Part shown: piece by piece, positions 51,037 to 59,233 of the stretch | How positions within the stretch are numbered: position 1 is the first letter of the stretch | Layout: every line of letters starts with the position of its first letter | Assembly (NCBI GenBank): GCA_900129675.1 | Contig: FSRD01000003.1 | Coordinates: 682,001 to 746,000, forward strand | Reading direction: 5' to 3' | DNA length: 64,000 bases | DNA from: Bradyrhizobium erythrophlei | Lineage (GTDB): Bacteria > Pseudomonadota > Alphaproteobacteria > Rhizobiales > Xanthobacteraceae | The notes under the pieces: model-generated | What the model saw: only the letters and a program-made list of their open reading frames with translations | What the model was told of the DNA's origin: nothing | Database searches by the model: none | Program-made: the position numbers and the translations under genes

Positions 51037-52323
51037 TTATGCGCTCGCTTTGGCGACAACCGTCCGGCGCCAGGGTTTCAGCACGGCGAGCGCAAGCAGC
51101 GATGCCAGGATGTTGGCCCCGGCGGCGATGACGAACACGGTGTCCCAATGCCCCGACGCCTGCTGCATGTAGTTCGCCATCGGCACCAGCAGCGCCGCCG
51201 TACCCTTGGCGGTATAGAGCAGGCCCGCATTGGTGGTGGCGAATTTCGCGCCGAAGGTGTCGGTGCAGGTCGAGGGGAACAGCGAATAGATTTCGCCCCA
51301 GGCAAAGAACACCAGGCCCGACAGGATCACGAACCAGACCGGATCGTGGCCGAGCATGTACAGCGCCCAGATGCCGACGCCTTCGATGCCAAAGGCGATG
51401 AACATCGTGTTCTCGCGGCCGATCATGTCGGAGACCCAGCCGAAGAACGGCCGCGTCAGGCCATTGAGGATTCGATCGATGGTCGCGGCGAACGTCACCG
51501 TCGTCATCGTCAACCCGACCAGCGTGACGGAAATGTTGTCGACTTTCCAGTCGACGGCAATTGGTTTGAGATTGGCCGTCACCATCAATCCGCCGGCGCC
51601 GACGAGCACGAACATGAGGTACATCAGCCAGAAGATCGGCTCACGGATCACTTCGGTCGGCGCATAGTTGCGTCGCGACTGGATCACGGTGCCGGTCGAG
51701 ATGGCCGCCGGAACCTGTCCCGCTTTCGGCGCGAACAGGAAGAAGGCGAGGATTACGATGATGATGCCTTGTCCGAGGCCGAAATAGAGGAAGGTATTCT
51801 GGAATCCGGAATCCTTGATCATGGCCTGGATCGGCGCAACCGTCAGTGCCGAGCCCGCGCCGAAACCTGCTGCCGTGATACCGGCGGCAAGCCCGCGCTT
51901 GTCCGGAAACCATTTCAGCGCGTTGCCTACACAGGTGCCGTAGACGGCGCCGGCGCCGATGCCCGCGATGATCATGCCGAGATAGTAGCCGTTGAGCGTG
52001 GTCGCCTGCGCGTTGATCGCCCACCCGAGCGCGCAGAGGATGCCGGCGATGAGGACGACAAGGCGCGGACCGTATTTGTCGACGAACCAGCCTTCGACCG
52101 GCACCAGCCAGGTTTCGAACAGTACGAACAGCGTGAAGGCCCACTGGATCGACGCGCGGTCCCAGCCGAATTTTTTCTGGATGTCGGGGACGAAGAACGT
52201 CCAGCCATATTGGTAATTTGCGATCATCACCATCGCGGCGACGCCGATCACAAGTTGCGTCCAGCGGTAGGTGTCGCTGACACGGGCGGCTGAGGGGCCC
52301 GTTGCGTGAACCATCTCCGTCAT
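51037..52323 (-). CDS. OFA-family MFS transporter (oxalate/formate type), copy 1
   Basis: A 428-residue paralogue of the next gene, with the same landmarks (NYQYGWTFFVPDIQKKFGWDRASIQWAFTLFVLFETWLVPVEGWFVDKYGPR, YGTCVGNALKWFPDKRGLAAGITAAGFGAG). GGGAGGGAGCT fixes ATG 52323. It is bounded by a terminator on each side (52476-52508 and 50976-51008), so it must have a promoter in 52324-52470. A degenerate palindrome TGGCTATTCGATAGGCCA at 52376-52393 could be a weaker regulator site. The likely substrates are oxalate and formate; division of labour with copy 2 is unknown. Confidence 0.94.
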   Translation of the reverse strand: MTEMVHATGPSAARVSDTYRWTQLVIGVAAMVMIANYQYGWTFFVPDIQKKFGWDRASIQWAFTLFVLFETWLVPVEGWFVDKYGPRLVVLIAGILCALGWAINAQATTLNGYYLGMIIAGIGAGAVYGTCVGNALKWFPDKRGLAAGITAAGFGAGSALTVAPIQAMIKDSGFQNTFLYFGLGQGIIIVILAFFLFAPKAGQVPAAISTGTVIQSRRNYAPTEVIREPIFWLMYLMFVLVGAGGLMVTANLKPIAVDWKVDNISVTLVGLTMTTVTFAATIDRILNGLTRPFFGWVSDMIGRENTMFIAFGIEGVGIWALYMLGHDPVWFVILSGLVFFAWGEIYSLFPSTCTDTFGAKFATTNAGLLYTAKGTAALLVPMANYMQQASGHWDTVFVIAAGANILASLLALAVLKPWRRTVVAKASA

Positions 52324-52475
52324 AGCTCCCTCCCGATGCGCTTCTGATTTTGTTGAGCGCTACCCGGCGGCCATTTGGCTATTCGATAGGCCAAGCTACA
52401 AGCGACGCGAGCGCAAACGTGCGCAAATGCCGCATAAGCTGCTTGCACGGCCGCGGTAGGAGAATACTCCAATGC

Positions 52476-52508
52476 AAGAAAAATGGCCTCGAAAAAATCG
52501 AGGCCATT
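52476..52508 (-). terminator. Terminator after the 45-residue gene
   Basis: AATGGCCTCGA (52482-52492) and TCGAGGCCATT (52498-52508) form a perfect 11-bp stem with loop AAAAA. On the minus strand a T-rich run follows (AAGAAA at 52476-52481 on the plus strand). Confidence 0.85.
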
Positions 52509-52580
52509 GGCCGAAGGTAGAATTTCGGATCGGGTCCCGAAACGAAAGCAGCGATCGAGAGAACGCCGGGCGCGCGGCGC

Positions 52581-52718
52581 TCAGAGGCCGATGCGGGGAA
52601 GGTCGCCGTTGCGGTTCGCGATTTCGGCGCTCTTCATCAGCAGCCGGTCGATGGTGGCCAACAGGCGGCCGAACAGGGTGCTGGACGGCCGGAGCGTAAT
52701 CGAAGCAGTCTTGGACAT
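52581..52718 (-). CDS. 45-residue protein in the oxalate regulon
   Basis: ATG 52718 follows AAAGGGGACACA. The product is MSKTASITLRPSSTLFGRLL and a further 25 residues ending IANRNGDLPRIGL. It is basic and probably folds as one or two amphipathic helices. It has its own operator-like site 58 bases upstream (52776-52792) and its own terminator downstream (52476-52508). This arrangement argues for a true, separately expressed gene. I do not know its function. Confidence 0.7.
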   Translation of the reverse strand: MSKTASITLRPSSTLFGRLLATIDRLLMKSAEIANRNGDLPRIGL

Positions 52719-52775
52719 TGTGTCCCCTTTCCTGGTGGGCAGCCTCAGCCGCCTCGTGATCTCAGGACACAATCT

Positions 52776-52792
52776 AGGTATACCAGATACCA
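52776..52792. promoter_or_regulatory. GntR-type operator 3, in front of the 45-residue gene
   Basis: AGGTATACCAGATACCA. It differs from the consensus at the first base and one inner base. It lies 58 bases upstream of ATG 52718. Confidence 0.65.
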
Positions 52793-52871
52793 AGAACAAC
52801 GCATTTGTTTGCATAGCAGCAATTTGACGTGTGCAATGCAGCATATCCGACACGATTGGCGTCCGCATAAC

Positions 52872-52900
52872 AAAAGGGCCGCCAGAATCTGGCGGCCCTT
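52872..52900 (-). terminator. Terminator after formyl-CoA transferase
   Basis: AAGGGCCGCC (52874-52883) pairs with GGCGGCCCTT (52891-52900), loop AGAATCT. On the minus strand a short TTTTG follows. It starts 27 bases after the frc stop. Confidence 0.75.
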
Positions 52901-52926
52901 CAATAGGTTCCCGAAAGGGACGTGGC

Positions 52927-54204
52927 TTACTCCGCCGCCTGCTTCCGGGGCGGGTCGAGCGCGCCGGAATTGTGGATCTCGGCGACCTGATGGTCGGTGA
53001 AGCCGAGCACCTGGCGCAGGATTTCGTCGGTGTGCTCGCCGAGCAGCGGGGAACGGGTCACCTCGCTCGGTGAGTCCGACAGCTTGATCGGGTTGCCGAC
53101 CGAGATGTACTTGCCGCGGGTCGGATGATCGACCTCGACCACGGTGCCGGTCGCGCGCAGCGACTGGTCTTCCGCGATCTCCTTCATCGACAGGATCGGG
53201 CCGCAGGGGATGTCGTCCTTGTTGAGGATGTCCATCGCCTCGAACTTGGTCTTCGTCATCGTCCACTGTTCGATCCGCGCGAAGATTTCGTTGAGCCGAG
53301 ACAGCCGGGCCGGCGGCTTGGCGTAGTCGGGATGGGTCTTCCAGCCGGGTTCGCCGATCACGTCGCAGATCTTCTCCCAGACCGGCGCCTGCGTGATGAA
53401 ATAGATGTAGGCGTTGGGATCGGTCTCCCAGCCCTTGCATTTGAGGATGCGGCCGGGCTGGCCGCCGCCGGAATCGTTGCCGGCGCGCGGCACCGCGTCG
53501 CCGAACGGAATGCCCTCGCCGAACTGGCTGTATTCCTTCAGCGGCCCGTGGGCGAGGCGCTGCTGGTCGCGCAGTTTGACGCGGGCGAGGTTCAAGACGC
53601 CGTCCTGCATCGCGGCGGTGACCTTCTGGCCCTGGCCGGTAACGGTGCGCTGATAGAGCGCGGTGACGATGCCGAGCGCCAGGTGCAGGCCGGTGCCGCT
53701 GTCGCCGATCTGCGCGCCGGTGACGAGCGGCAGCCCGTCGCGGAAGCCGGTGGTGGAGGCGGCGCCGCCGGTGCACTGGGCGACGTTCTCATAGACCTTG
53801 CAGTCCTCGTACGGTCCGGGGCCGAAGCCCTTGATCGAGGCCACGATCATCTTCGGGTTGATGCTCTGGATCTTCTCCCAGGGGAAACCCATGCGGTCGA
53901 GCACGCCGGGGCCGAAATTCTCCACCAGCACGTCGCAGCTCTTGATCAGGGCGGTGAGGACTTCCTTGCCCTTCGGGTTCTTGGTGTCGAGGGTGATCGA
54001 GCGCTTGTTGTGGTTGAGCATGGTGAAGTACAGGCTGTCGACATTGGGAATGTCCTGCAGCTGGCCGCGCGTGATGTCGCCGACGCCGGGGCGCTCGACC
54101 TTGATCACGTCGGCGCCGAACCAGGCCAGCAATTGCGTGCAGGTCGGTCCCGACTGGACGTGGGTGAAATCGAGAATGCGAACGCCCTTGAGCGCCTTTG
54201 TCAT
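52927..54204 (-). CDS. frc: Formyl-CoA:oxalate CoA-transferase
   Basis: A 425-residue class III CoA-transferase that moves CoA from formyl-CoA to oxalate, making oxalyl-CoA and formate. The N-terminus GVRILDFTHVQSGPTCTQLLAWFGADVIKVE is the Frc pattern. The catalytic Asp is Asp168 in VTGAQIGDSGTGLHLALG, and the glycine loop GGGQPG at 246-251 matches the loop that closes on the active site. Length equals that of the Oxalobacter enzyme family. I start at ATG 54204 (MTKALKGVRI). The gene follows oxc by 61 bases on the same strand and ends in a terminator. Confidence 0.96.
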   Translation of the reverse strand: MTKALKGVRILDFTHVQSGPTCTQLLAWFGADVIKVERPGVGDITRGQLQDIPNVDSLYFTMLNHNKRSITLDTKNPKGKEVLTALIKSCDVLVENFGPGVLDRMGFPWEKIQSINPKMIVASIKGFGPGPYEDCKVYENVAQCTGGAASTTGFRDGLPLVTGAQIGDSGTGLHLALGIVTALYQRTVTGQGQKVTAAMQDGVLNLARVKLRDQQRLAHGPLKEYSQFGEGIPFGDAVPRAGNDSGGGQPGRILKCKGWETDPNAYIYFITQAPVWEKICDVIGEPGWKTHPDYAKPPARLSRLNEIFARIEQWTMTKTKFEAMDILNKDDIPCGPILSMKEIAEDQSLRATGTVVEVDHPTRGKYISVGNPIKLSDSPSEVTRSPLLGEHTDEILRQVLGFTDHQVAEIHNSGALDPPRKQAAE

Positions 54205-54265
54205 CGTCTTTGCTCCATACTCTCGCCCACGCATCGGCAGGGCGTATTGGGGGTTGAAGGTCTGT

Positions 54266-55999
54266 TCACTTCTTCTTCAAGATGCTTTGCGGATTGAGGT
54301 TGCCGATGCGGCCGCTTTCGGAGCCGGCGGCCGGATCGATCACCGCGTTGATCAGGGTCGGCTTGCCGGAATCCATCGCCTCGTTGACGGCGCGCTTCAG
54401 TTCGTCCGGCGACGTCGCGTTGACGCCGACGCCGCCGAACGCTTCCATCATCCTGTCGTAGCGCGAACCCTTGACGAACACGGTGGGCGCCGGATCGGCG
54501 CCGGCGGAATTGACGTCGGTGCCGCGGTAGATGCCGTCATTGTTGAAGATCACGATGCAGACCGGCAGCTTGTAGCGGCAGATCGTCTCGACCTCCATGC
54601 CGGAGAAGCCGAACGCCGAGTCGCCTTCGACCGCGAGCACCGGTTTGCCGGTCTCGATGGCCGCCGCGATGGCATAGCCCATGCCGATGCCCATCACGCC
54701 CCAGGTGCCGACGTCGAGCCGCTTGCGCGGCTGGTACATGTCGATGACGCCGCGGGCGAGGTCGAGCGTGTTGGCGCCCTCGTTGACGAGGATGGCGTCC
54801 GGCCGTTCCTTGATGATGGTCCGGAGCACGCCGAGCGCGCCGTGGTAGTCCATCGGCGAGTTGTTGTTCATCAGCCGCGGCGCCATCTTGGCGACGTTCT
54901 CTTCTCGCTTCTTGGCGACCGCGCCGGTCCAGTCGGACGGCGCCGCCGTCCAGTTGGCGCCCATGCCCTCGAGCAGCGCCGTGACGCAGGAGCCGATGTC
55001 GCCGACCACGGGGGCTACGATCTCGACATTGGAGTCCATCTCCTTGGGCTCGATGTCGATCTGGATGAATTTTTTCGGCTGATCGCCCCAGGTCTTGCCC
55101 TTGCCGTGCGACAACAGCCAGTTGAGGCGCGCGCCGATCAGCATCACGACGTCGGAGTCCTTCAGCACCGTCGAGCGCGCCGCGCCCGCGCATTGCGGAT
55201 GGGTGTCGGACAACAATCCCTTGGCCATGCTCATCGGCAGGAACGGAATGCCGCTCTTCTCGACCAGGCTCTTGATCGCGTCGTCGGCCTGGGCGTAGGC
55301 GGCGCCCTTGCCGAGGATGATCAGCGGACGCTTTGCGCTTTTCAGGACATCGAGCGCGCGCTTGACCGCCGAGGGCGCGGGTATCTGCGCCGGCGCGGCG
55401 TCGATCACCTTGACCAGCGACTTCTTGCCGGCCTCGGCGTCCATCACCTGGCCGAACAGTTTGGCCGGCAGATCGAGATAGACGCCGCCCGGACGGCCCG
55501 AGACCGCGGCGCGGATCGCGCGGGCGAGGCCAATGCCGATATCGGCGGCGTGCAGCACGCGGAACGCGGCCTTGCACAGCGGTTTGGCGATCGCGAGCTG
55601 GTCCATCTCCTCATAGTCGCCCTGCTGCAGGTCGACGATCTCGCGCTCCGACGAGCCCGAGATCAGGATCATCGGAAAGCAGTTGGTGGTGGCGTGGGCC
55701 AGCGCGGTGAGGCCGTTCAGAAAACCCGGCGCCGAAACCGTCAGACAGACGCCGGGCTTTTTGGTCAGGAAGCCCGCGATCGAGGCCGCGTTGCCGGCGT
55801 TCTGCTCGTGGCGGAACGAGATGACCCGGATGCCCGCGGCCTGCGCCATGCGGCCGAAATCCGTGATCGGAATGCCCGGCACCCCGTAGATCGTGGTGAG
55901 CCCGTTGAGCTTCAGCGCATCGATCATCAGGTTAAAGCCGTCGGTCAGCTCGCGCTCGGCTTCAGTTGCATCAATGCTCTTGGCTGCAGTTACGGACAT
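54266..55999 (-). CDS. oxc: Oxalyl-CoA decarboxylase
   Basis: A 577-residue thiamine-diphosphate enzyme that converts oxalyl-CoA to formyl-CoA and CO2. The ThDP N-terminal domain has the catalytic Glu in ISFRHEQNAGNAAS and the GVPGIPITDFGRMAQ segment typical of Oxc. The C-terminal domain carries the Mg/ThDP motif GDSAFGFSGMEVETICRYKLPVCIVIFNN. A central domain binds ADP in known Oxc enzymes. AGGGAGAAAGTGGA fixes ATG 55999; the upstream frame extension runs into the gntR tail. It lies 94 bases downstream of gntR and is followed by frc, so gntR-oxc-frc may be one transcript. Confidence 0.96.
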   Translation of the reverse strand: MSVTAAKSIDATEAERELTDGFNLMIDALKLNGLTTIYGVPGIPITDFGRMAQAAGIRVISFRHEQNAGNAASIAGFLTKKPGVCLTVSAPGFLNGLTALAHATTNCFPMILISGSSEREIVDLQQGDYEEMDQLAIAKPLCKAAFRVLHAADIGIGLARAIRAAVSGRPGGVYLDLPAKLFGQVMDAEAGKKSLVKVIDAAPAQIPAPSAVKRALDVLKSAKRPLIILGKGAAYAQADDAIKSLVEKSGIPFLPMSMAKGLLSDTHPQCAGAARSTVLKDSDVVMLIGARLNWLLSHGKGKTWGDQPKKFIQIDIEPKEMDSNVEIVAPVVGDIGSCVTALLEGMGANWTAAPSDWTGAVAKKREENVAKMAPRLMNNNSPMDYHGALGVLRTIIKERPDAILVNEGANTLDLARGVIDMYQPRKRLDVGTWGVMGIGMGYAIAAAIETGKPVLAVEGDSAFGFSGMEVETICRYKLPVCIVIFNNDGIYRGTDVNSAGADPAPTVFVKGSRYDRMMEAFGGVGVNATSPDELKRAVNEAMDSGKPTLINAVIDPAAGSESGRIGNLNPQSILKKK

Positions 56000-56075
56000 T
56001 CCACTTTCTCCCTGATCATTTCTCGGCGTGGACGAGTGCGTCGTCTTCTGTGTGAAGTTGGTCGCTTGCGTAAAC

Positions 56076-56111
56076 TTAAGTAAACAGCTCTTGTTAAGTA
56101 AACAGCTCTTG
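56076..56111. repeat. 18-bp tandem duplication at the 3' end of gntR
   Basis: TTAAGTAAACAGCTCTTG occurs twice in a row (56076-56093 and 56094-56111). On the minus strand the second copy encodes the last five residues QELFT and the stop of the GntR protein; the first repeats them after the stop. Confidence 0.9.
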
Positions 56112-56825
56112 GCCGTGCGCCTCGACGTAGGCGGCGAGCCCCAGCGTGTGATCGCGGGCGCGCTTCTCGGCAAGCTCGGTGTCGCGCGCTTCGAGCGCTT
56201 CGATGATGCCCATATGTTCGGGCAGCGAGGTCGCGGTGCGATCCTTCCGCCCGATCGTCAGCTGCCGATAGCCGCGCACATGCAGCAGGATGTCGTTGGT
56301 CATGTCGACCAGCACCGGTGATTCCGAAAGCGAGATCAGCGCCTGATGGAAGGCGATGTTGGCCTTGGAATATTCCTCGATATGGTCCTGCGGCAGACGG
56401 TCCTGGTTGAAATCCTTGAAGAAATCGCGCAGCGCCGTGATGTCCTTCTTGCGCGCCGTGGTCGTGATCAGCCGTGCCGCCATGCTCTCCAGCGCCGCCC
56501 AGGCGCGGATCATGTCAACAATTTCAGTCTTGGTGCGGCGAACCACGACGATGCCGCGGCGCGGCACGGTTTTGACGAAGCCGTCCTGCTCCAGCATCGC
56601 GATCGCTTCGCGTATCGGCGTGCGGCTGACGCCGAGGCGTTCGGACAAGGCGCGCTCATCAAGCATCACCTGCTCGGGCGTCGCATAGATGTCCATCTTG
56701 AGAATGGCTTCCTTCAAGGCCTCATAGGCCTTGTTCTTGAAGCTCGTCTCAGGTGCAATCCGAACGATCGCGATATCTGCCTCAGCCATAGCAGGCAACG
56801 CCTTGGGTTGTTTACGTGCGGGCAC
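56094..56825 (-). CDS. GntR-family regulator of the oxalate genes (FadR/FCD type)
   Basis: A 243-residue regulator. The N-terminal winged helix-turn-helix reads VMLDERALSERLGVSRTPIREAIAMLEQDGFVKTVPRRGIVV. The C-terminal all-helical FCD domain contains metal-ligand-like histidines (NIAFHQALISLS and LPEHMGIIEAL, with HVRGYRQ) that often bind small carboxylates. The start is GTG 56825; ATG 56789 is possible. It is divergent from the acyl-CoA synthetase gene and upstream of oxc-frc. Two copies of TGGCATACCAAATGCCA lie in the divergent promoter, so it is probably autoregulated. The ligand may be oxalate, oxalyl-CoA or formate. Confidence 0.93.
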   Translation of the reverse strand: MPARKQPKALPAMAEADIAIVRIAPETSFKNKAYEALKEAILKMDIYATPEQVMLDERALSERLGVSRTPIREAIAMLEQDGFVKTVPRRGIVVVRRTKTEIVDMIRAWAALESMAARLITTTARKKDITALRDFFKDFNQDRLPQDHIEEYSKANIAFHQALISLSESPVLVDMTNDILLHVRGYRQLTIGRKDRTATSLPEHMGIIEALEARDTELAEKRARDHTLGLAAYVEAHGQELFT

Positions 56826-56881
56826 GATTCGTCTCCATCCATTGGGAGACGTGTTGTAGCAGAAGAATACCGCAAGATTTT

Positions 56882-56898
56882 TGGCATACCAAATGCCA
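56882..56898. promoter_or_regulatory. GntR-type operator 4, in front of gntR
   Basis: TGGCATACCAAATGCCA, 57 bases upstream of the gntR start. The same 17 bases occur again at 56963-56979. Confidence 0.8.
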
Positions 56899-56962
56899 GA
56901 TTGTCAAGTTGCCCGTGTTTTCAGCGTTTCCACAGGTTCGTCGGTCTTGACAATCTCCTCGC

Positions 56963-56979
56963 TGGCATACCAAATGCCA
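56963..56979. promoter_or_regulatory. GntR-type operator 5, in front of the synthetase gene
   Basis: TGGCATACCAAATGCCA, 25 bases before ATG 57005, so bound regulator would block transcription or early elongation. Identical to the site at 56882-56898. Confidence 0.8.
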
Positions 56980-57004
56980 TCAAATTAGCCCCCGGAGGAA
57001 GCCA

Positions 57005-59179
57005 ATGTCAAATTCTGCAGATGCGGCCCGCAAGATCGTCGAACCTGTGGCGCCGATGCCAAAACATGCCGTCCGCAAAGTGCTCGATGCGGTCAAGGCG
57101 GATAAACGCACCAGCCTGACGGCGCCGGAAGGCAAACTGGTGTGCGATGCCTACGGCATCCCGGTCCCGAAAGAGGGCGTGGCCAAATCTGCCAGCGAAG
57201 CCGCGAAACTCGCGGCCAACATGGGCTTCCCGGTAGTGATGAAGATCGTCTCGCCGGACATCCTGCACAAGACCGAAGCGGGCGGCGTGGTGGTCGGCGT
57301 CAAGACCGCGGCCGATGCCGAAAAGAGTTATGAGACCATTCTGGCGAATGCCAAGAAGTACAAAGCCGATGCCAAGATCGAGGGCATCCAGGTCCAGCAG
57401 ATGCTGGCCGGCGGCACCGAGGTTATCGTCGGCTCGATCACCGACGGCTCGTTCGGCAAGCTCGTTGCCTTCGGCCTCGGCGGCGTGCTGGTCGAGGTGC
57501 TGAAGGACATCACTTTCCGCCTCGCGCCCGCAACCAAGGAAGACGCGCTGTCGATGCTCGACGGCATCCAGGCCCATGACATGCTCAAGGGCGTGCGCGG
57601 CGGCGATCCGGTCAGCCGCGAGGCGCTGGCCGACGTCATCGTCAAGGTGTCGCAGCTCGTCAGCGACTTCCCCGAAATCGTCGAACTCGATCTCAACCCG
57701 GTATTCGCCACCAAGAAGGATGCGATCGCCGCCGACGTCCGCATCGTCGTCGACTTCGACTACAAGCCCCGTCCGGCGCCGCGCTCGAACGAGGAAATCG
57801 TCACCGCGATGAAGCGGATCATGCAGCCGAAGGCAGTCGCCGTGATCGGCGCCTCTGCCGAAGACGGCAAGATCGGCAACTCGGTGATGAAGAACCTGAT
57901 CAATGGCGGCTACAAGGGCGAGATCTATCCGATCCACCCGAAGGCATCAGAGATTCTCGGCTACAAGGCCTACAAGAGCGTCAAGGATGTGCCCGGTGTG
58001 ATCGACACCGCGGTGTTCGCTATCCCTGCAAAATTCGTCGCCGGCGCGCTGGTCGAATGCGGTGAGAAGAAGATTCCCGGCGCGGTTCTGATTCCGTCGG
58101 GCTTTGCCGAAGCGGGCGCGCCCGAATTGCAGGCCGAGATCGTCGAAATCGGCCAGAAGTACAATGTCCGCCTGATGGGGCCGAACATCTACGGCTTCTA
58201 TTATACGCCGGCCAATCTCTGCGCCACGTTCTGCACCGCCTACGACGTCAAGGGCCACGCGGCGCTGTCGTCGCAGTCCGGCGGCATCGGCATGGCGATC
58301 ATCGGCTTCTCGCGCTCGGCCAAGATGGGCGTCTCCGCAATCGTCGGCCTCGGCAACAAGTCCGATATCGACGAGGACGATCTGCTCGCCTTCTTCGAGC
58401 AGGATCCGAACACCAATTTGATCGCCCAGCACTGCGAAGACCTGAAGGATGGCCGCGCCTTTGCGGAAGCGGCAAAACGGGTTTCGAAGAAGAAGCCGGT
58501 GATCGTGCTCAAGGCCGGCCGCACCTCGGCCGGCGCCAAGGCGGCAAGCTCGCACACCGGCGCGCTTGCCGGTAACGACAAGATCTACGAGGACGTGTTC
58601 AAGCAGTCCGGCGTGATCCGCGCCCGCAGCTTGAGGCAGTTGCTCGAATTCGCGCGCGGCGTGCCGGTGCTGCCGACGCCGAAGGGTGAGAACATCCTGA
58701 TCATCACCGGCGCGGGCGGCTCCGGCGTGCTGTTGTCGGACTCGGTGGTCGACAACGGGATGTCGCTGATGGCGATGCCGCCGGATCTCGATGCGGCGTT
58801 CCGGAAGTTCATCCCGCCGTTCGGCGCCGCCGGCAATCCCGTCGACATCACCGGCGGCGAGCCGCCGATCACCTACGTCAACACCGTCAAGCTCGGCCTG
58901 TCGGACGACCGCATCCACGCGCTGATCCTCGGTTACTGGCACACTATCGTGACGCCGCCGATGGTGTTCGCCCGCAACATGGTCGAGGTGAAGAAGGAGA
59001 TGGAGGCCAAGGGCTTTGTGAAGCCGATGGTCGCCTCGCTCGCCGGCGACGTCGAGGTCGAGGAGGCCGCCGAATATCTCTACCAGAACGGCATCCCGTC
59101 CTATGCCTATTCGACCGAACTGCCGGTCGAGGTGCTGGGCGCCAAATACAAATGGGCGCGCGGCGCGGGCCTCCTGTAA
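57005..59179 (+). CDS. Fused ADP-forming acyl-CoA synthetase (acetate-CoA ligase type)
   Basis: A 724-residue NDP-forming acyl-CoA synthetase. Domain order is beta first: an ATP-grasp domain (residues about 35-260, with GFPVVMKIVSPDILHKTEAGGVVVG and EIVELDLNPVFA), then the alpha part: CoA-binding Rossmann fold (PKAVAVIGASAEDGKIGNSVMKNL) and the succinyl-CoA-ligase-like domains (LSSQSGGIGMAI, the phospho-His in AASSHTGALAGND, ILIITGAGGSGVLLSD). The reaction is acid + CoA + ATP to acyl-CoA + ADP + Pi, reversible. GGAGGAAGCC supports ATG 57005. Its place beside oxc-frc and under the GntR sites suggests oxalate or formate as substrate, which is an inference. Confidence 0.93.
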   Translation: MSNSADAARKIVEPVAPMPKHAVRKVLDAVKADKRTSLTAPEGKLVCDAYGIPVPKEGVAKSASEAAKLAANMGFPVVMKIVSPDILHKTEAGGVVVGVKTAADAEKSYETILANAKKYKADAKIEGIQVQQMLAGGTEVIVGSITDGSFGKLVAFGLGGVLVEVLKDITFRLAPATKEDALSMLDGIQAHDMLKGVRGGDPVSREALADVIVKVSQLVSDFPEIVELDLNPVFATKKDAIAADVRIVVDFDYKPRPAPRSNEEIVTAMKRIMQPKAVAVIGASAEDGKIGNSVMKNLINGGYKGEIYPIHPKASEILGYKAYKSVKDVPGVIDTAVFAIPAKFVAGALVECGEKKIPGAVLIPSGFAEAGAPELQAEIVEIGQKYNVRLMGPNIYGFYYTPANLCATFCTAYDVKGHAALSSQSGGIGMAIIGFSRSAKMGVSAIVGLGNKSDIDEDDLLAFFEQDPNTNLIAQHCEDLKDGRAFAEAAKRVSKKKPVIVLKAGRTSAGAKAASSHTGALAGNDKIYEDVFKQSGVIRARSLRQLLEFARGVPVLPTPKGENILIITGAGGSGVLLSDSVVDNGMSLMAMPPDLDAAFRKFIPPFGAAGNPVDITGGEPPITYVNTVKLGLSDDRIHALILGYWHTIVTPPMVFARNMVEVKKEMEAKGFVKPMVASLAGDVEVEEAAEYLYQNGIPSYAYSTELPVEVLGAKYKWARGAGLL

Positions 59180-59201
59180 CGATTTGAACGCGAGCCAATC
59201 G

Positions 59202-59233
59202 AAAATGCCGCCCGATCGTCGGGCGGCATTTTT
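59202..59233 (+). terminator. Terminator after the acyl-CoA synthetase
   Basis: AAAATGCCGCCCGA (59202-59215) pairs with TCGGGCGGCATTTT (59219-59232) around a three-base loop, ending in TTTTT. It lies 22 bases after the stop. Confidence 0.92.

Noticed and set aside
52376..52393. TGGCTATTCGATAGGCCA as a sixth GntR site
   Set aside because: It keeps only the outer TGGC/GCCA bases and is one base longer. Mentioned as a possible weak site but not annotated as part of the operator set.
53798..56083. 761-residue open frame antisense to oxc and frc
   Set aside because: Its composition is that of a reverse-strand shadow in high-GC DNA (long runs of A, R, D and G), it has no RBS and it fully overlaps two well-identified enzymes.
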